A stretch of 64,000 bases of DNA from CAWCDJ01 sp963778675 (GCA_963778675.1 CAVZVI010000011.1:992001-1056000); one strand, 5' to 3'; positions 25,353-34,517 are shown, numbered from the stretch's first letter. Numbers and translations are program-made. The notes: generated by a model from the letters alone, not told the origin.

Positions 25353-26231
25353 CTATTTCAGCCACCCTTGCATTTCGAGCCACGCGGCAAATCTGTTAAT
25401 CCATTGATCGGAAGGGAGCCCCTGCTTTCGCATTCCGAAGCCGTGGCCGCCCTTGGCGAACATGTGCAGCTCGGCGGATTTGTGAGCCGCCGTCCATTTC
25501 GTGTATAAGGCGACGCTATCCATCGCCAATCCGAGCTGATCATCGGTTGCGGCTGCCAGGAAGATCGGCGGCGCGTCCGCCGGGACCGGATCTCCCTTGA
25601 ACGCCGAAGCGGCGGGGTAAATGGGCGCCACAAACGCCGGGCGGCCATCCGGCGCGTAGCGCAGTCCGACGCCCGCAGCCACTGTGCCGCCTGCCGAAAA
25701 GCCGATGATCCCGACCCGGTCCGGCGAGAGACCCCACTCGGACGCGTGCTTGCGGACGTAGGCGACGGCGGCGAGTCCGTCGGCAATCGCCAATGGTATG
25801 ACGCTCCCCACGGTTTCTCCAAATTTCTGCCGGTCCGCAATGAGGGTTGTGAACTCAGCGGTTGCGTCCTCGCCGGTATGCGCGAGCCGGTACTTCAACA
25901 CGAACGCAGTCATGCCCTTTGCGGCGAGCCACCTGGCGACGTCGACCCCTTCGCTGTTTATGGACAATGCCATAAAGCCCCCGCCCGGGCAGATCACCAC
26001 GCCGCTGCCATTGCCGGACCCTGGAGAAGGTTTGAACAAGGTCAGGGTAGGCCTGGTAACGTTCGTAACCACTTCGGTGTTCCAGACCTTCGAGAAGTAT
26101 TCCTTCTCCGGGTACTGCTCCCGCGGGGACGCCGCCGGCGGGTCAGGGTACAGGGGAATTACATCCTGGGCGAATCCGGCGGCCGCCAGGATCCCAAGCA
26201 CGCAGAGGAATCGAACGATAGACAGTTTCAT
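25353..26231 (-). CDS. Secreted alpha/beta hydrolase, acetyl-esterase/lipase-like
   Basis: A signal peptide (MKLSIVRFLCVLGILAAAGFAQ) precedes an esterase fold with the oxyanion region VVICPGGGFMALSI, nucleophile elbow GIIGFSAGGTVAAG (Ser), an acidic residue near LAAATDDQLGL and the catalytic His in KGGHGFGMRKQG. The 292-aa length suits carbohydrate esterases that deacetylate xylan or similar polymers. It converges with hpd. Confidence 0.83.
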   Translation of the reverse strand: MKLSIVRFLCVLGILAAAGFAQDVIPLYPDPPAASPREQYPEKEYFSKVWNTEVVTNVTRPTLTLFKPSPGSGNGSGVVICPGGGFMALSINSEGVDVARWLAAKGMTAFVLKYRLAHTGEDATAEFTTLIADRQKFGETVGSVIPLAIADGLAAVAYVRKHASEWGLSPDRVGIIGFSAGGTVAAGVGLRYAPDGRPAFVAPIYPAASAFKGDPVPADAPPIFLAAATDDQLGLAMDSVALYTKWTAAHKSAELHMFAKGGHGFGMRKQGLPSDQWINRFAAWLEMQGWLK

Positions 26232-26358
26232 CGCCGATCTACTCTATCCAAAATCACCCGTGCGGGCAAAGCCGCGACCCTCGCGCGACCGGTTCCGAGT
26301 GGTATTGTAGTTCCCACACGCTCACGGTCAGCGCGGAGTGTGCGGAGGGAGGGCGACT

Positions 26359-26934
26359 ATGAAATTGACGATCGTGTTACCGATGGCGGCCATGGTTGGG
26401 ATCCTGGCGGCGGCTGACGTTCCGTCCGCCCAGGTCCAGATTGCGGGCGCCGTTCTGGCGGCCCCGGCGGAACTGCGAGACGGCGCGGCTGTGCTCGGGT
26501 TTGACGCGCAAGGCGCGAGGGTGCAGATTCGGGAGGGCAGGAACGAACTGATCTGTCTCTCCTCGGACCCCAGACAGACGGCCTTCAACGTTGCCTGCTA
26601 CCACAAGGATCTGGAGCCATTCATGGCCCGGGGACGCGAGCTCCTGGCGCAAAAGGTGACCGGGGCAAAGCGCAATGAGATCCGATTCAAAGAAGTGGAG
26701 GACGGGAAGCTGCTCATGCCGAAGGAGCCACGGCTGCTGTATGTGCTGACAGGCAGCAGCTTCGACCCCGTCAGCGGGAAGGTTCAGGACGCGTATCTTC
26801 GCTGGGTGATTTACGTGCCCTTCGCTACTCCCCAATCCACGGGGCTTTCCACCAAGCCCAGCGAGGGCGCGCCGTGGCTGATGTCTCCCGGGACGGCGGG
26901 CGCGCACATCATGATCAATCCGCCGAAGAAGTAG
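26359..26934 (+). CDS. Secreted protein of unknown function
   Basis: The ATG at 26359 follows GGAGGGAGGG and gives a 191-aa protein with an N-terminal signal (MKLTIVLPMAAMVGILAAADV) and a mature part containing CLSSDPRQTAFNVACYHKDL and RLLYVLTGSSFDPVSGK. An upstream in-frame start would add seven residues and lose the ribosome-binding site. I do not recognise the family. It is divergent from the esterase. Confidence 0.65.
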   Translation: MKLTIVLPMAAMVGILAAADVPSAQVQIAGAVLAAPAELRDGAAVLGFDAQGARVQIREGRNELICLSSDPRQTAFNVACYHKDLEPFMARGRELLAQKVTGAKRNEIRFKEVEDGKLLMPKEPRLLYVLTGSSFDPVSGKVQDAYLRWVIYVPFATPQSTGLSTKPSEGAPWLMSPGTAGAHIMINPPKK

Positions 26935-27339
26935 GGGCGGCTGCCGGGGCGCGCGAATCTCCAGGCGCGATCCGGGCCTAAGGGCGGGTTTTGTTGCAAG
27001 GAAACGACTTCTTGGGTTCGTTTCGCATCCGCGCGTTTCGCGACCGGGCGTTTCGGTCACGCCCGGGGGAGAGGGCCGGTTCGGCCGCGGCCACGGTGCT
27101 CTTCCTCAGATGTCAAATAACCGCCGGGCAGTATCCCGTTGTCAGCCTAGCATCGAAAAGTCCGGGCGCAGGCACGGGCAGGGCTAATTCTCTGATTTAT
27201 CAGGGTTCGAAACTCCCGGCCGGTGGTGAACGAGCGAGCGCTATGAATCTCTATGACTTCCCGAGGGACGAGCATGCCGACGATTCAGGCCGGACCTGGG
27301 CCAAAAGGTCGACTCACCGTGGTAACTCGCAGGGAGACG
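26935..27339. other. Non-coding or degenerate stretch
   Basis: About 400 nt without a convincing gene. The only long plus-strand frame (26991-27350) is low-complexity Arg/Ala sequence with no Shine-Dalgarno and no family features. It adjoins the integrase remnant. Confidence 0.4.
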
Positions 27340-27602
27340 AGACTCAGTAGGATCTCCTCGACCAGCGTGTAATCGTGTGAGGCAAGGCAGGCCGAGGCGG
27401 CGGTGAATTCACGGCGAGCGCGCGGGACTCGGTTGATGGTTTCGGGAACCGCGCCAGTCGGTGGTCAGAAGGGCGCTTCAGATCCTGGACAGTACCATTC
27501 GATGAACTCCCGGATCGCGTGATCATATGAGCGCCGGGAGCTCTGGGATGCCAGGCTGTTCAGGACGGCCGACTTCGATTGCTCCAAGTCGGGCAGCCGT
27601 AG
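27340..27602 (-). pseudogene. Remnant of a tyrosine recombinase (integrase), N-terminal SAM-like domain
   Basis: In one minus-strand frame from 27602 to the stop at 27465 the translation reads LRLPDLEQSKSAVLNSLASQ then SSRRSYDHAIREFIEWYC, closely resembling the core-binding domain of phage-type integrases (SxxSYxxAIREFxxWY). Beyond a frame change there is a weaker match to the following helix (ETINRVPRARREF). No catalytic domain with the RHRY residues is left. It marks an old insertion beside the TIR-like gene. Confidence 0.55.
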
Positions 27603-27731
27603 AACAGTCTTGGGGGTGCGTTTGCGCAAGGAGAATCGTCAAACCAAGAACTCCGCGGCAGCTAATGTACCCGAGATGTTTCCGCAAACCAGCGCCGCAC
27701 GCCTCTGACGCCGCAGGGCGATCGCTACTGT

Positions 27732-29012
27732 TCACAGTCCCAAGGAAGCCTTCAACGCATCCTTCGCAAGTCCGACCCCGATTTTTTCAGCGATCGAGAA
27801 TGCCCATTTCCCAGCGGATTTCAAGTACTCGATCACCTTCGGCCCGTCCTTCTGCCTAGCACTCTCTTCTGCCGCTGCCACGGCCCCGACAGCGAATTTC
27901 TCAGATGGCTGCTTGGCTTCCTTCTCCATGGCCGCGCGCAACATGGCCAACTCAGCTGCCAACGTTGCCAGATCTGTTTGGCTGCCCACCTGGTTCCAGA
28001 TCTGTTGGAACGTCATATCGTGCGCGTGCGCACCTGGACCGACTGCTCCCGCCTGTCCAGAAACATTGTACTGATCTCCCATGACGACCTCCACAATTTC
28101 TCGACGGGTCCCGTACTCGTATTGCCCATTGAGGGTTCCGGCGCTTACCAGAGTTTGAGTATAGCGCTCAATGGCCTTCTGATCGGACGTGGCCAGGAAG
28201 TCTTGTTCGAAGAGCCCGAATTCCGCACCCAGCACCGTGCCGATCGGTTCCGCGCCAGAAGCATCTACCAGGCACGGCTGAAATTCCCGGGGAAATCTAT
28301 TATCTACAGGGTAGGCTTGGGCAGATGTGAACGCAATTGTCGGAACCAATGCGGACGCTAGCGTTCCCTTCCAAAAGCTCGCTTCTCGCCCTGAAGAATC
28401 GGCACAGGCCAACAAGAGATCCAGGCTGGCCACGTACTCAAACGCCGCGAACGAAAGTGGGTTAGACGTTTCGACCGTGGACATGTCTACGGGCCGGTAG
28501 CCTCGATTCGCGACGAACTGCCGGAAGTCCTCCGCCCGGCTTGTCGAAATTCCATCCAGACCGACCAGACCACAGGAGCGTTGGCCTGCACTGGGTTGAT
28601 AGCGCACCGGCGGAGGATCGCCGATGTACTCTTTTAGGACTCGTAGCGCATGAGAATGCTCTCGAATCTGGTGGAAATAGGTGCGCGATGAAAACCGACG
28701 CTGCAATACACGCGGTGGGATAATCCCGTCCGGCAAGCGATCATCGAGAAACACGGCTATCGGCTTGCGGGCGCGTAGCGCGAGGCCAATCTCGTACAGT
28801 ATGTACTGGGAGGGGCCGCTGGAACGCCACGTCAACACTGCTACCATGCCGTCCGAGACCAACAAGTTTCGTTCTAGCTTCGCGGAATTTACACTTTTTG
28901 AAGGCGGATCGAAATTGACAACCATGCCCGCCGCCTCGATGAGGATCCCAAAGTGTTTATTGACGGGCGCGTCTTCGTCGCGGTAACTGTGTGCCCAGTA
29001 CACGATTTGCAT
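27732..29012 (-). CDS. Tandem TIR-like protein with a C-terminal amphipathic module (candidate conflict effector)
   Basis: From ATG 29012 the protein has 426 aa. Residues 1-125 have a TIR/nucleoside-deoxyribosyltransferase-like layout: IVYWAHSYRDEDAPVNKHFG, DGMVAVLTWRSSG and QYILYEIGLALRARKPIAVF, with Glu74 in the place of the catalytic Glu of NAD-cleaving TIRs. Residues ~145-260 look like a second such fold (SNPLSFAAFEYVASLDLLLA). The tail starts GDQYNVSGQAGAVGPGAHAH and ends in helices KSAGKWAFSIAEKIGVGLAK. A start at 29045 is possible; neither start has a Shine-Dalgarno. An effector role is inferred. Confidence 0.6.
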   Translation of the reverse strand: MQIVYWAHSYRDEDAPVNKHFGILIEAAGMVVNFDPPSKSVNSAKLERNLLVSDGMVAVLTWRSSGPSQYILYEIGLALRARKPIAVFLDDRLPDGIIPPRVLQRRFSSRTYFHQIREHSHALRVLKEYIGDPPPVRYQPSAGQRSCGLVGLDGISTSRAEDFRQFVANRGYRPVDMSTVETSNPLSFAAFEYVASLDLLLACADSSGREASFWKGTLASALVPTIAFTSAQAYPVDNRFPREFQPCLVDASGAEPIGTVLGAEFGLFEQDFLATSDQKAIERYTQTLVSAGTLNGQYEYGTRREIVEVVMGDQYNVSGQAGAVGPGAHAHDMTFQQIWNQVGSQTDLATLAAELAMLRAAMEKEAKQPSEKFAVGAVAAAEESARQKDGPKVIEYLKSAGKWAFSIAEKIGVGLAKDALKASLGL

Positions 29013-29199
29013 CGAAGTGGCGACTCTGAAATAAGCGTACACCATCTGATTCGAAGGGGGGCGAAAAGACGTTTAACCTGCGAACTCAGCGGCGCCCGAC
29101 GATTCGATTCGGGCTAGGCACTCCTGAACCAGCGCTGGGCTAAGCCTTGCCGGATTACTCCCCGCAAGTCGGCAAGTGTTTGCCGACGTTTCTCGGGCC

Positions 29200-29446
29200 G
29201 CAACGTGTGCTCCGAGCGTATTACACGAGCCTCCGTTCGCCCCTTTACTGATGGCGGCAGCGTTCTGGGCAGGTGCGATCGTCTTCTGCATTCGTACGCT
29301 CGTGCCCATCAACAATCGCATTGCTTCCTTGAATCCGCCCGCGCCAAGCTGGGAGCGCGATCACAGAATGGGATGCTCTCCACCGCGCCCGCATCCTGTT
29401 GCTGATCGTAGCCCTTGTTGCCGTCGTCGATGCATTGGTCGCCTGA
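29200..29446 (+). pseudogene. Fragment of a DUF1772-like small membrane protein, frameshifted
   Basis: One plus-strand frame reads PLLMAAAFWAGAIVFCIRTL then VPINNRIASLNPPAPSWERD; the next frame continues WDALHRARILLLIVALVAVV to a stop at 29446. Together these resemble the last two helices of DUF1772-type proteins (PxNxxL, then WxxxHxxR before a final span). The frame break is near 29368 and the N-terminal half is missing. Confidence 0.45.
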
Positions 29447-29562
29447 GTTCGCCGCGCTTCATCACGCTGACGCTCCTGGCGATCGCGCGTAGTGCCGGAG
29501 ATGCCGCCTCGCGCGAGAGTCGTACGAATCTCGTCCAAAGGTCGGAACTATGATGCCCCTAT

Positions 29563-30651
29563 ATGATTTCTAAGAGGATTCGTCGCTTCGCCTTTCTTGT
29601 GCCGGCGTACACCCTGCTTCCACACACCGCCGTGGCGCTGCACGCGCAAACGTCCAAATTCCAGAAGGTTTCTTACTGCACTGCGAAGGGGCATTGCTCC
29701 TCCGATAGCATACTGCGTGCCATCAACCAAAGCGGTATAGCCGTGGGCGACTATCGCGTGCTGGTTCCGGGTAATGCAGACCGCGATGAGGACTGGATAG
29801 ACCGACAGGACAAATTGTCTTACTATTCCCAAGGCAATCTCGGCTTTGTAGCAGCAGGGTCAAAACTCTCCCGGGTCTTGCCGCCCGTCTCCTATAGACC
29901 TGGAGTACCACCGCCCTTGCTTGCGTACAACATCCAACTCGTGGCAATCAATAGCCGGGGTCGTGTGCTGGTCGTCCAGCAATATCAGGGCGTGCACTAT
30001 TTCCTCTATGACGTTGGTCGCGCAACTCTGACCCCGGTCGGCCTCAATGCGCAGATCTCGGGCGCCGGCGCTCCGACCCACGTGAGACTGCAGGGACTTA
30101 CCGGGTTGAACAACAAAGACGAAGTCGTCGGGTTCTATAGGACTCCGCACGGGCCATGCGCTGTCCGCGGTACTCCCGCCCTGGGTGCACCGGGCTCGTC
30201 CGTCTCTCCCGCCGACGCCGGCACTTACTCGCTGCTTGGTTGCCCGGCCGGCGCCGCGGGAAAGCCCATCGCCATCAAGGCCGTTAATGATCGAGAGGAG
30301 ATTGCCGGGACTCTGGGCCGGGAGAGTTTTCTCTGGGATGCCGGCCACCTTACTATTGTGGCCTATCCTGGCGCGGTGCTTACCCAGATCAGCGCAATCA
30401 ACGATTCGGGAATCGCCGTGGGCACCTACCAGCCTGCCGCCTCCCGAGGCACGGAACAGGTGGCGGACAAAGGCTTCGTCTACGAATCGGGCCGCTTCCG
30501 AACCATCGAGATATCGGGGGCATCCACCTCATTCGCTTTCGGCATCAATGACCGTGGACAAGTGGTGGGCGGTTTTCGTCAAAAGTCGGACGGATGTATC
30601 TACGGTTTCAGCCTGTCTGCCGCGGACCTCCCCCTCGACACCGGGCAGTGA
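29563..30651 (+). CDS. Secreted HAF-repeat (extracellular repeat) protein
   Basis: After a basic N-terminus and hydrophobic signal (ending VALHAQ) the 362-aa protein has repeats of the HAF type: AINQSGIAVGDY, GLNNKDEVVGFYRT, AVNDREEIAGTLGRESFLWD, AINDSGIAVGTYQP with GFVYESGRFRTIEI, and GINDRGQVVGGFRQ. Such repeats build beta-propeller-like extracellular domains. No enzymatic motif is seen. The function is unknown. Confidence 0.75.
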   Translation: MISKRIRRFAFLVPAYTLLPHTAVALHAQTSKFQKVSYCTAKGHCSSDSILRAINQSGIAVGDYRVLVPGNADRDEDWIDRQDKLSYYSQGNLGFVAAGSKLSRVLPPVSYRPGVPPPLLAYNIQLVAINSRGRVLVVQQYQGVHYFLYDVGRATLTPVGLNAQISGAGAPTHVRLQGLTGLNNKDEVVGFYRTPHGPCAVRGTPALGAPGSSVSPADAGTYSLLGCPAGAAGKPIAIKAVNDREEIAGTLGRESFLWDAGHLTIVAYPGAVLTQISAINDSGIAVGTYQPAASRGTEQVADKGFVYESGRFRTIEISGASTSFAFGINDRGQVVGGFRQKSDGCIYGFSLSAADLPLDTGQ

Positions 30652-30836
30652 TCGACCAACTTGCAAAGTAGAGTCTCATGCGCCGGCGGATCCTAGCCCA
30701 AAACGTTCCTGGTCTGAAGGCAAGCGGCAAAGGGTGAAGACCTATACCAGGACTCTTCTCAGCGCGAGAATGCGGATCATCTTCTAAGGGATGAAGACGC
30801 GTCGGCTCGGTGACGCTTTTGCGAACGGTGGCTTCG

Positions 30837-31505
30837 TCAGTTTGAGCGAGGCCCTGTCCCCGCAATTGGTAGATGCCAACCGCGGAATATGGCCATGACT
30901 CTGAGCCAGAAGCATAGAATTGCCCCCGCGATCATGAACGCAAAGGACGGGTAGTGCAGCACATGCCCTACCACCACCACGACGCCGGCTGCAAGCGCGG
31001 CGACGGCGTAAAGATCAGCCCGGAGCACTGTAGGAGTCTCGTTCACGAGAACATCACGCAGCATTCCGCCGCCAATCCCAGTCAACATCCCCATAATTGC
31101 AGCCATCACTGGATTGAGTCCGGCGGCCAGCGCTTTTTGTGTACCGGTGACGGCGAACAGAGCCAGGCCCGCGCCATCGAACAGCAGCACAGGCCTGCGC
31201 TGCACGTCGATATTGGGATACCACAAGAACGTCACCAAGCCAGCCAGAATACAGACTCCCAAATAGCGCCAGTCGCGGATGGCTGCAGGCGGAACGGCGC
31301 CAATAAGCAGGTCGCGGGTAATCCCACCCGCGTTCCCCGTTGCAAAGGCAAGCACCATCAAGCCGAACAAATCCAGCTTGCTCTTGACACCGGCTGCTGC
31401 ACCGCTGAGTGCGAAGACGAACGTCCCGAGCAGATCGAGCGCGAGCAAAAAAGCACCCGCCAGGTGCTTTCCCTGCATCAGGAGGTCGGTCATGATGCCA
31501 GCCAT
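30837..31505 (-). CDS. TRIC-type cation channel / UPF0126 membrane protein
   Basis: The 222-aa protein has seven hydrophobic segments and the duplicated family motif: GNAGGITRDLLIG in the first half and GIGGGMLRDVLVNETP in the second. Bacterial TRIC homologues form homotrimeric monovalent cation channels. A few N-terminal start choices exist (MAGIMTDLLMQ); the earliest ATG is used. Its start overlaps the M20 remnant by 16 nt. Confidence 0.85.
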   Translation of the reverse strand: MAGIMTDLLMQGKHLAGAFLLALDLLGTFVFALSGAAAGVKSKLDLFGLMVLAFATGNAGGITRDLLIGAVPPAAIRDWRYLGVCILAGLVTFLWYPNIDVQRRPVLLFDGAGLALFAVTGTQKALAAGLNPVMAAIMGMLTGIGGGMLRDVLVNETPTVLRADLYAVAALAAGVVVVVGHVLHYPSFAFMIAGAILCFWLRVMAIFRGWHLPIAGTGPRSN

Positions 31506-31860
31506 GCATATGCCGCGACCACGAGAGCCTTCACCCCTGTCTTCAGAGTTGGGTGGATGACCGGTGCAAAGCGGGGATTGTGATTGGTCGGCAGCGAACT
31601 GATCGTGCCGTCTCTGCTTGCCTTGGCATATGTCTCAGGATCGTCCCCGCCAAAGAACCAGTAAACTGCTGGAGCGTGCCACTCCGCTCCAAAGCATCCG
31701 AAGTCCTCGCTCGCCATAGTAGGCTTCGTCTGCTCGACGGAGCCGTCAGGGAAGTTCTGACGGAACGCGTCAACAACCTTCTCAGTTGCATCGACATCGT
31801 TCGTTACCGATGAGTATCGGTCCAGTGGTGGTGTTGCACTCCTCGCCTGCCTGCAGCCGC
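31490..31860 (-). pseudogene. C-terminal fragment of an M20 amidohydrolase (hippurate hydrolase-like)
   Basis: A minus-strand frame reads DRYSSVTNDVDATEKVVDAF, then KPTMASEDFGCFGAE, PAVYWFFGGDDPETYAK and NHNPRFAPVIHPTLKTGVKA, to a stop at 31490. This is the end of an M20D peptidase, including the metal-site SEDF motif. Sequence upstream of about 31860 is replaced by the Cys-rich gene, so the catalytic N-terminal domain is lost. An internal ATG would give 75 aa, not functional. Confidence 0.65.
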
Positions 31861-31870
31861 CGTCGCGTTC

Positions 31871-32644
31871 TTACCCACCCGCCACATTTGGCCTGTGCCC
31901 AGCCTCCATATCCGCGGTCTTCATTGTTCCCGAATGGTCCTCTTCCGTCCACCCGGTCCCGGAAGCGGAAGCCGGCGTGCAGTCATGACATAAGGCTTTG
32001 AAACCAGGGACCCGGTAGATAGCGCCCCGGCGTTCGTCGTAATAGTTCGCGTTGATCCTCCTCTGCCAGAGCGGCCCGCCACATGCCGCGCAAAGGGTAT
32101 CGTTTTCACAGGCGCAGCTAACGGGCATAATCAATCCGGCAAACTTCGGGTTGGGGTCGAGGCATTCCCCTTTCCACTGTCCGCACCGCTCACATTTCGT
32201 GAGCCCGAGCGGGATGCCGTCGGGCTGCTTGCCTTCGAGCCTGGACGTTTCCTCGGCCGTGGCCTGGCGGCCGCCCTTGGTCAGTTCGGCGTAGACCATG
32301 TCACGCGGACCGTGTTCCCCGAGGTACGCCCGAAGAAGCTCGGTGCGCACGCAGAACTCGCTGCTGCGGGGGCCACTCCAGGCCGTTTGCAACCTGCCGG
32401 TGCAATTGAATCCGCCGCGCGGGATGTCGTCGGAGATCCGTTCTGCGCCGTCCAGATCGAAGTAGACGCAGCAGCTCGAGCTCAGCACCAGGCACGATTG
32501 CAGCTTGTTCGCCGAGACCTGCCAGCGGACGATTTCTTTGAGGTTGTCCAGTCCGATATCACCTGGAAGGATCGAGATGTGGAAAAGCCCCCCTGACACC
32601 AGCGTCAACATGTAGGGAAAGCCGTGGAAATATTCGAGTTGCAC
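31871..32644 (-). CDS. Cys-rich, probably zinc-binding protein of unknown function
   Basis: The GTG start at 32644 follows AAGGAG at spacing 8 and gives 257 aa; an ATG at 32674 or 32788 in the same frame would extend it. The first half is a beta-rich domain (QLEYFHGFPYMLTLVSGGLF) with VYFDLDGAERISDD. The second half has paired cysteines: CERCGQWKGEC, CACENDTLCAACGG and CHDC, likely two or more zinc sites. I do not recognise it. It abuts an M20 fragment, so the locus has been rearranged. Confidence 0.6.
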   Translation of the reverse strand: MQLEYFHGFPYMLTLVSGGLFHISILPGDIGLDNLKEIVRWQVSANKLQSCLVLSSSCCVYFDLDGAERISDDIPRGGFNCTGRLQTAWSGPRSSEFCVRTELLRAYLGEHGPRDMVYAELTKGGRQATAEETSRLEGKQPDGIPLGLTKCERCGQWKGECLDPNPKFAGLIMPVSCACENDTLCAACGGPLWQRRINANYYDERRGAIYRVPGFKALCHDCTPASASGTGWTEEDHSGTMKTADMEAGHRPNVAGG

Positions 32645-32924
32645 GATGCATGCTCCTTTTCGTCGAAACATGCACCAGGAGGCGAGAACGGAGACGAAGT
32701 TTCGGAAGCTCCCTTCCGCGCATCGTGGACAATCAGCCCACATCGCACCGTGGCGTCTCAGCCCGGTTGCGGGGCCCCTATGGGCCACTCCTGATGCTTA
32801 AGTACAGGATGCCAAAGCGAGCAGCAGGAGGTCAAGCGGCAGCATCGAGAGGTGCACGGGGTTACACTATGACCGCATACCGTGGAGGCCTTCCTCCAAG
32901 GTAGAGCGGAGGGAGTGAATAGCC

Positions 32925-34313
32925 ATGAACTCTTTACAAGATTCGACCAGCCGCCGTGAATTCATCAAGAGCAGCGGCAAATCGGCTGCATTATCGGTTT
33001 TGGCCGGCGTTGCGATTCCCGCCGTCCACGCAGCGGGCAGCGACCTGGTCCAGGTAGCGCTTATCGGCTGTGGGGGGCGCGGCGGCGGCGCGGCGGCGAA
33101 CGCCCTATCCGTCAAGCGCGGTCCCATCAAGCTGGTCGCTATGGCGGACCTGTTCCCGGAACGCCTTGCGAGCGATCTGACTAAGTTACAGCAGCATTTC
33201 CCGAGCCAGGTCGACGTACCGCCGGATCGCCAGTTTCTCGGCTTCGACGCCTATCAGAAGGCGATGGATTGTTTGAAGCCCGGCGATATCGCCATTTTCG
33301 CGACGCCGCTGGCCTTTCGCGGGGTGCACTTCAACTACGCGATCCAGAAGCGCCTGAATGTCTTCATGGAAAAACCGCTGACGGCCGACGGCCCAACGAG
33401 CAAGCGCATGTTCGCGCTTGCCCAGGAGGCCTCAGCCAAGAACCTCAAGGTGGGTGTAGGTCTCATGTCGCGTCACAGCCGGGCGCTCCAGGAACTGGCC
33501 GACCGTGTCCATAACGGGGAGATCGGCGAGATCGTTCTGCAGCGTGGTTACCGCATGCACGGCCCCGGCGGATATTTCCTCTCCCTGCCCAAACCGGCCG
33601 GGATCACCGACCTGCTCTACCAGGTGAAGCGCTTCCACAGCTTCATCTGGGCGAGCGGAGGCTGCTACAACGACTTTTATATCCACATCATCGATCATCT
33701 GGGATGGATGAAGAACGAGTGGCCCGTAAAGGCGCAGGCTTTGGGCGGCCGGCATTACAAGGTCAGTCCCGAAGGAGTTGCCTACGTGGATCAGAATTTT
33801 GACGTCTATTCGGTGGAATACACGTATTCGGATGGCACCAAGTTCTTCTTCGACGGGCGCTGTATGAACGGATGCGAGGAGATCTACACGAGCTGCCTGC
33901 ACGGCACCAAGGGCATGGGGATCGCTTCCAAGAGCGGCGATTGCGGCCTGCCATCGAGCCTGTACAAGAGTCAGACGGCGACCCCCGCGGACCTGGTTTG
34001 GGAGTCCAAGGTGAGTCCGGACGAGAAGGATCCTTATCAAAACGAGTGGAACGATTTGATGGACGCCATTCGAGACGACAAACCTTACAACGAGGTCAAA
34101 CGCGGCGTGGAGGCGAGCCTGGTTTCGAGCATGGGCCGCATGGCCGCCAACACGGGCCGGGAAATTACGTTTAACCAGATGCTCGAATGCGAGCACGAAA
34201 TGGCGCCGGGCGTAGAGAAGTTCACAATGGATTCCCCGGCCCCGCTGCTTGCGAACGCCAGCGGCAGATATCCGGTGCCGCAGCCCGGCATCGTAACCAC
34301 GAGGGAATACTGA
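32925..34313 (+). CDS. Gfo/Idh/MocA-family oxidoreductase with Tat signal
   Basis: The N-terminus SRREFIKSSGKSAALSVLAG is a twin-arginine signal, so the enzyme is exported folded. A Rossmann fold follows (VQVALIGCGGRGGGAAANAL), then the family EKPLTADGP motif with the conserved Lys after Glu. Later GCYNDFYIHIIDHLGWM holds the usual His region. At 462 aa it belongs with periplasmic sugar dehydrogenase-like members common in Acidobacteria and Planctomycetes. The substrate is unknown. Confidence 0.87.
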   Translation: MNSLQDSTSRREFIKSSGKSAALSVLAGVAIPAVHAAGSDLVQVALIGCGGRGGGAAANALSVKRGPIKLVAMADLFPERLASDLTKLQQHFPSQVDVPPDRQFLGFDAYQKAMDCLKPGDIAIFATPLAFRGVHFNYAIQKRLNVFMEKPLTADGPTSKRMFALAQEASAKNLKVGVGLMSRHSRALQELADRVHNGEIGEIVLQRGYRMHGPGGYFLSLPKPAGITDLLYQVKRFHSFIWASGGCYNDFYIHIIDHLGWMKNEWPVKAQALGGRHYKVSPEGVAYVDQNFDVYSVEYTYSDGTKFFFDGRCMNGCEEIYTSCLHGTKGMGIASKSGDCGLPSSLYKSQTATPADLVWESKVSPDEKDPYQNEWNDLMDAIRDDKPYNEVKRGVEASLVSSMGRMAANTGREITFNQMLECEHEMAPGVEKFTMDSPAPLLANASGRYPVPQPGIVTTREY

Positions 34314-34464
34314 CGAGTTTGCGGGTCCTAATCCGGGACTACGCTTTTCTGTCGTTGAACGTTTGAGTGGGCCCATACCGCCGGAGAGGGGTCCGTGAAC
34401 TTCAGAGTCCGCAGCACGGAGAGTCTCGTGCCGGCATAGACTCTAAATCCCCTGACCTCCCCAT

Positions 34465-34495
34465 GTTGACAGTCTACAGAAACCGCCGTACACTT
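34465..34495 (+). promoter_or_regulatory. Sigma70 promoter with an overlapping dyad, candidate PadR operator
   Basis: TTGACA (34467-34472) and TACACT (34490-34495) are separated by exactly 17 bp. The 15-bp dyad TGTTGACAGTCTACA (34465-34479) is symmetric in six of seven pairs and covers the -35 box, which fits autorepression by the PadR protein encoded 22 nt downstream. Confidence 0.7.
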
Positions 34496-34517
34496 GTTGA
34501 TAGCCAACAGGAGCCGA

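Noticed and set aside
26991..27350. 119-codon plus-strand ORF
   Set aside because: Low-complexity composition, no ribosome-binding site and no family features.
28541..28986. Plus-strand ORFs inside the TIR-like gene
   Set aside because: They are shadows; the minus-strand frame has coherent domains throughout.
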